Source: an uncultured Phascolarctobacterium sp.
GTDB lineage: Bacteria; Bacillota; Negativicutes; Acidaminococcales; Acidaminococcaceae
NCBI GenBank assembly: GCA_900554395.1
Contig: USHB01000094.1
Span: 1-6,273, forward strand
Length of the DNA: 6,273 nucleotides
Direction of reading: 5' to 3'
In this document: in pieces, positions 5,252 to 6,273 of the stretch
Layout of the letters: each line of letters opens with the position of its first letter
Position numbering within the stretch: the first letter of the stretch is position 1
Program-made: the position numbers and the translations under genes
The notes under the pieces: model-generated
Told to the model about the DNA's origin: nothing
Databases searched by the model: none
Seen by the model: only the letters and a program-made list of their open reading frames with translations

Positions 5252-5536
5252 ATGTTAAAACCATTAGCAGACCACATTGTTGTAGAAATTACTACTAAAG
5301 AAGAAAAAACTGCCAGCGGCATTTATCTGCCGGACACCGCATCCAAAGAAAGACCACAGACTGGCAAAGTAATCGCCGTAGGCGCAGGCCGCGTGCTGGA
5401 TAACGGCACCCGCGTTGCACCGGAAGTTAAAGTTGGCGAAGAAGTTGTTTTTGCAAAATATTCCGGAACCGAATTTAAACTGGACGGCAAAGAATATTTG
5501 ATTCTTTCTGAACGCGACGTACTTGCTGTACTGTAA
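5252..5536 (+). CDS. groES: Co-chaperonin GroES (Hsp10)
   Basis: The 94-residue protein is standard GroES length. It opens [12 protein letters not shown], has the mobile loop at about 17-33 ([14 protein letters not shown]) that docks on GroEL, then [15 protein letters not shown] at 38-52, [14 protein letters not shown] at 61-74 and the C-terminal [13 protein letters not shown]. Seven copies form the lid of the GroEL folding chamber in the cytoplasm. The frame is open upstream to 5189, inside CIRCE, but AAAGGGGA ending at 5243 and the conserved N-terminus fix the start at 5252. The hydrophobic docking tripeptide is Ile-Tyr-Leu (24-26), where Ile-Val-Leu or Ile-Met-Leu is usual. It is controlled by the CIRCE site 57 bases upstream. 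Confidence 0.97.
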   Translation: MLKPLADHIVVEITTKEEKTASGIYLPDTASKERPQTGKVIAVGAGRVLDNGTRVAPEVKVGEEVVFAKYSGTEFKLDGKEYLILSERDVLAVL

Positions 5537-5550
5537 TTGATAAAATTTAA

Positions 5551-6273
<723 letters not shown>

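Overview
The window is chromosomal DNA from a low-to-mid GC anaerobic member of the Bacillota. The evidence is strong Shine-Dalgarno sites, sigma-A-type promoters, T-tailed intrinsic terminators, a perfect HrcA/CIRCE operator in front of groES-groEL, a ferredoxin-dependent 2-oxoacid oxidoreductase in place of a dehydrogenase complex, and a small holin-like type I toxin. A Negativicutes lineage (for example the Acidaminococcaceae) fits the overall feel of the proteins, but that placement is an impression and was not tested.

Layout. Positions 1-2663 hold the end of a tightly packed korD-korA-korB-korC operon for a four-subunit 2-oxoacid (probably 2-oxoglutarate):ferredoxin oxidoreductase, closed by a strong terminator at 2680-2710. 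Positions 2711-3017 look like a bare intergenic gap but carry what reads as a complete type I toxin-antitoxin locus. It has an extended -10 promoter, a structured leader, a 24-residue membrane peptide and a plus-strand terminator. A convergent minus-strand promoter and terminator would make an antisense RNA of about 93 nt against the toxin 3' UTR. Positions 3018-3683 (minus) encode a HAD-family phosphatase. Positions 3761-4945 (plus) encode a long AlaX-type Ala-tRNA editing protein. These two are divergent, with candidate -10 boxes that overlap on opposite strands. From 4946 to 5251 there is a terminator, an AT-rich spacer, and the heat-shock promoter with CIRCE. GroES (5252-5536) and the first 236 residues of GroEL (from 5566) end the window.

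How the parts work together. The Kor subunits form one enzyme that couples 2-oxoacid oxidation (or reductive carboxylation) to ferredoxin. HAD phosphatase, AlaX and GroES/GroEL are housekeeping, clean-up and protein-quality functions with no obvious link to Kor. The toxin-antitoxin locus is the least expected element. Its antitoxin promoter has its -35 box inside the last codons of the phosphatase gene, its -10 box lies in the T-rich tail of the toxin terminator, and phosphatase transcripts that run to the shared minus-strand terminator would carry the whole antitoxin sequence as their 3' UTR.
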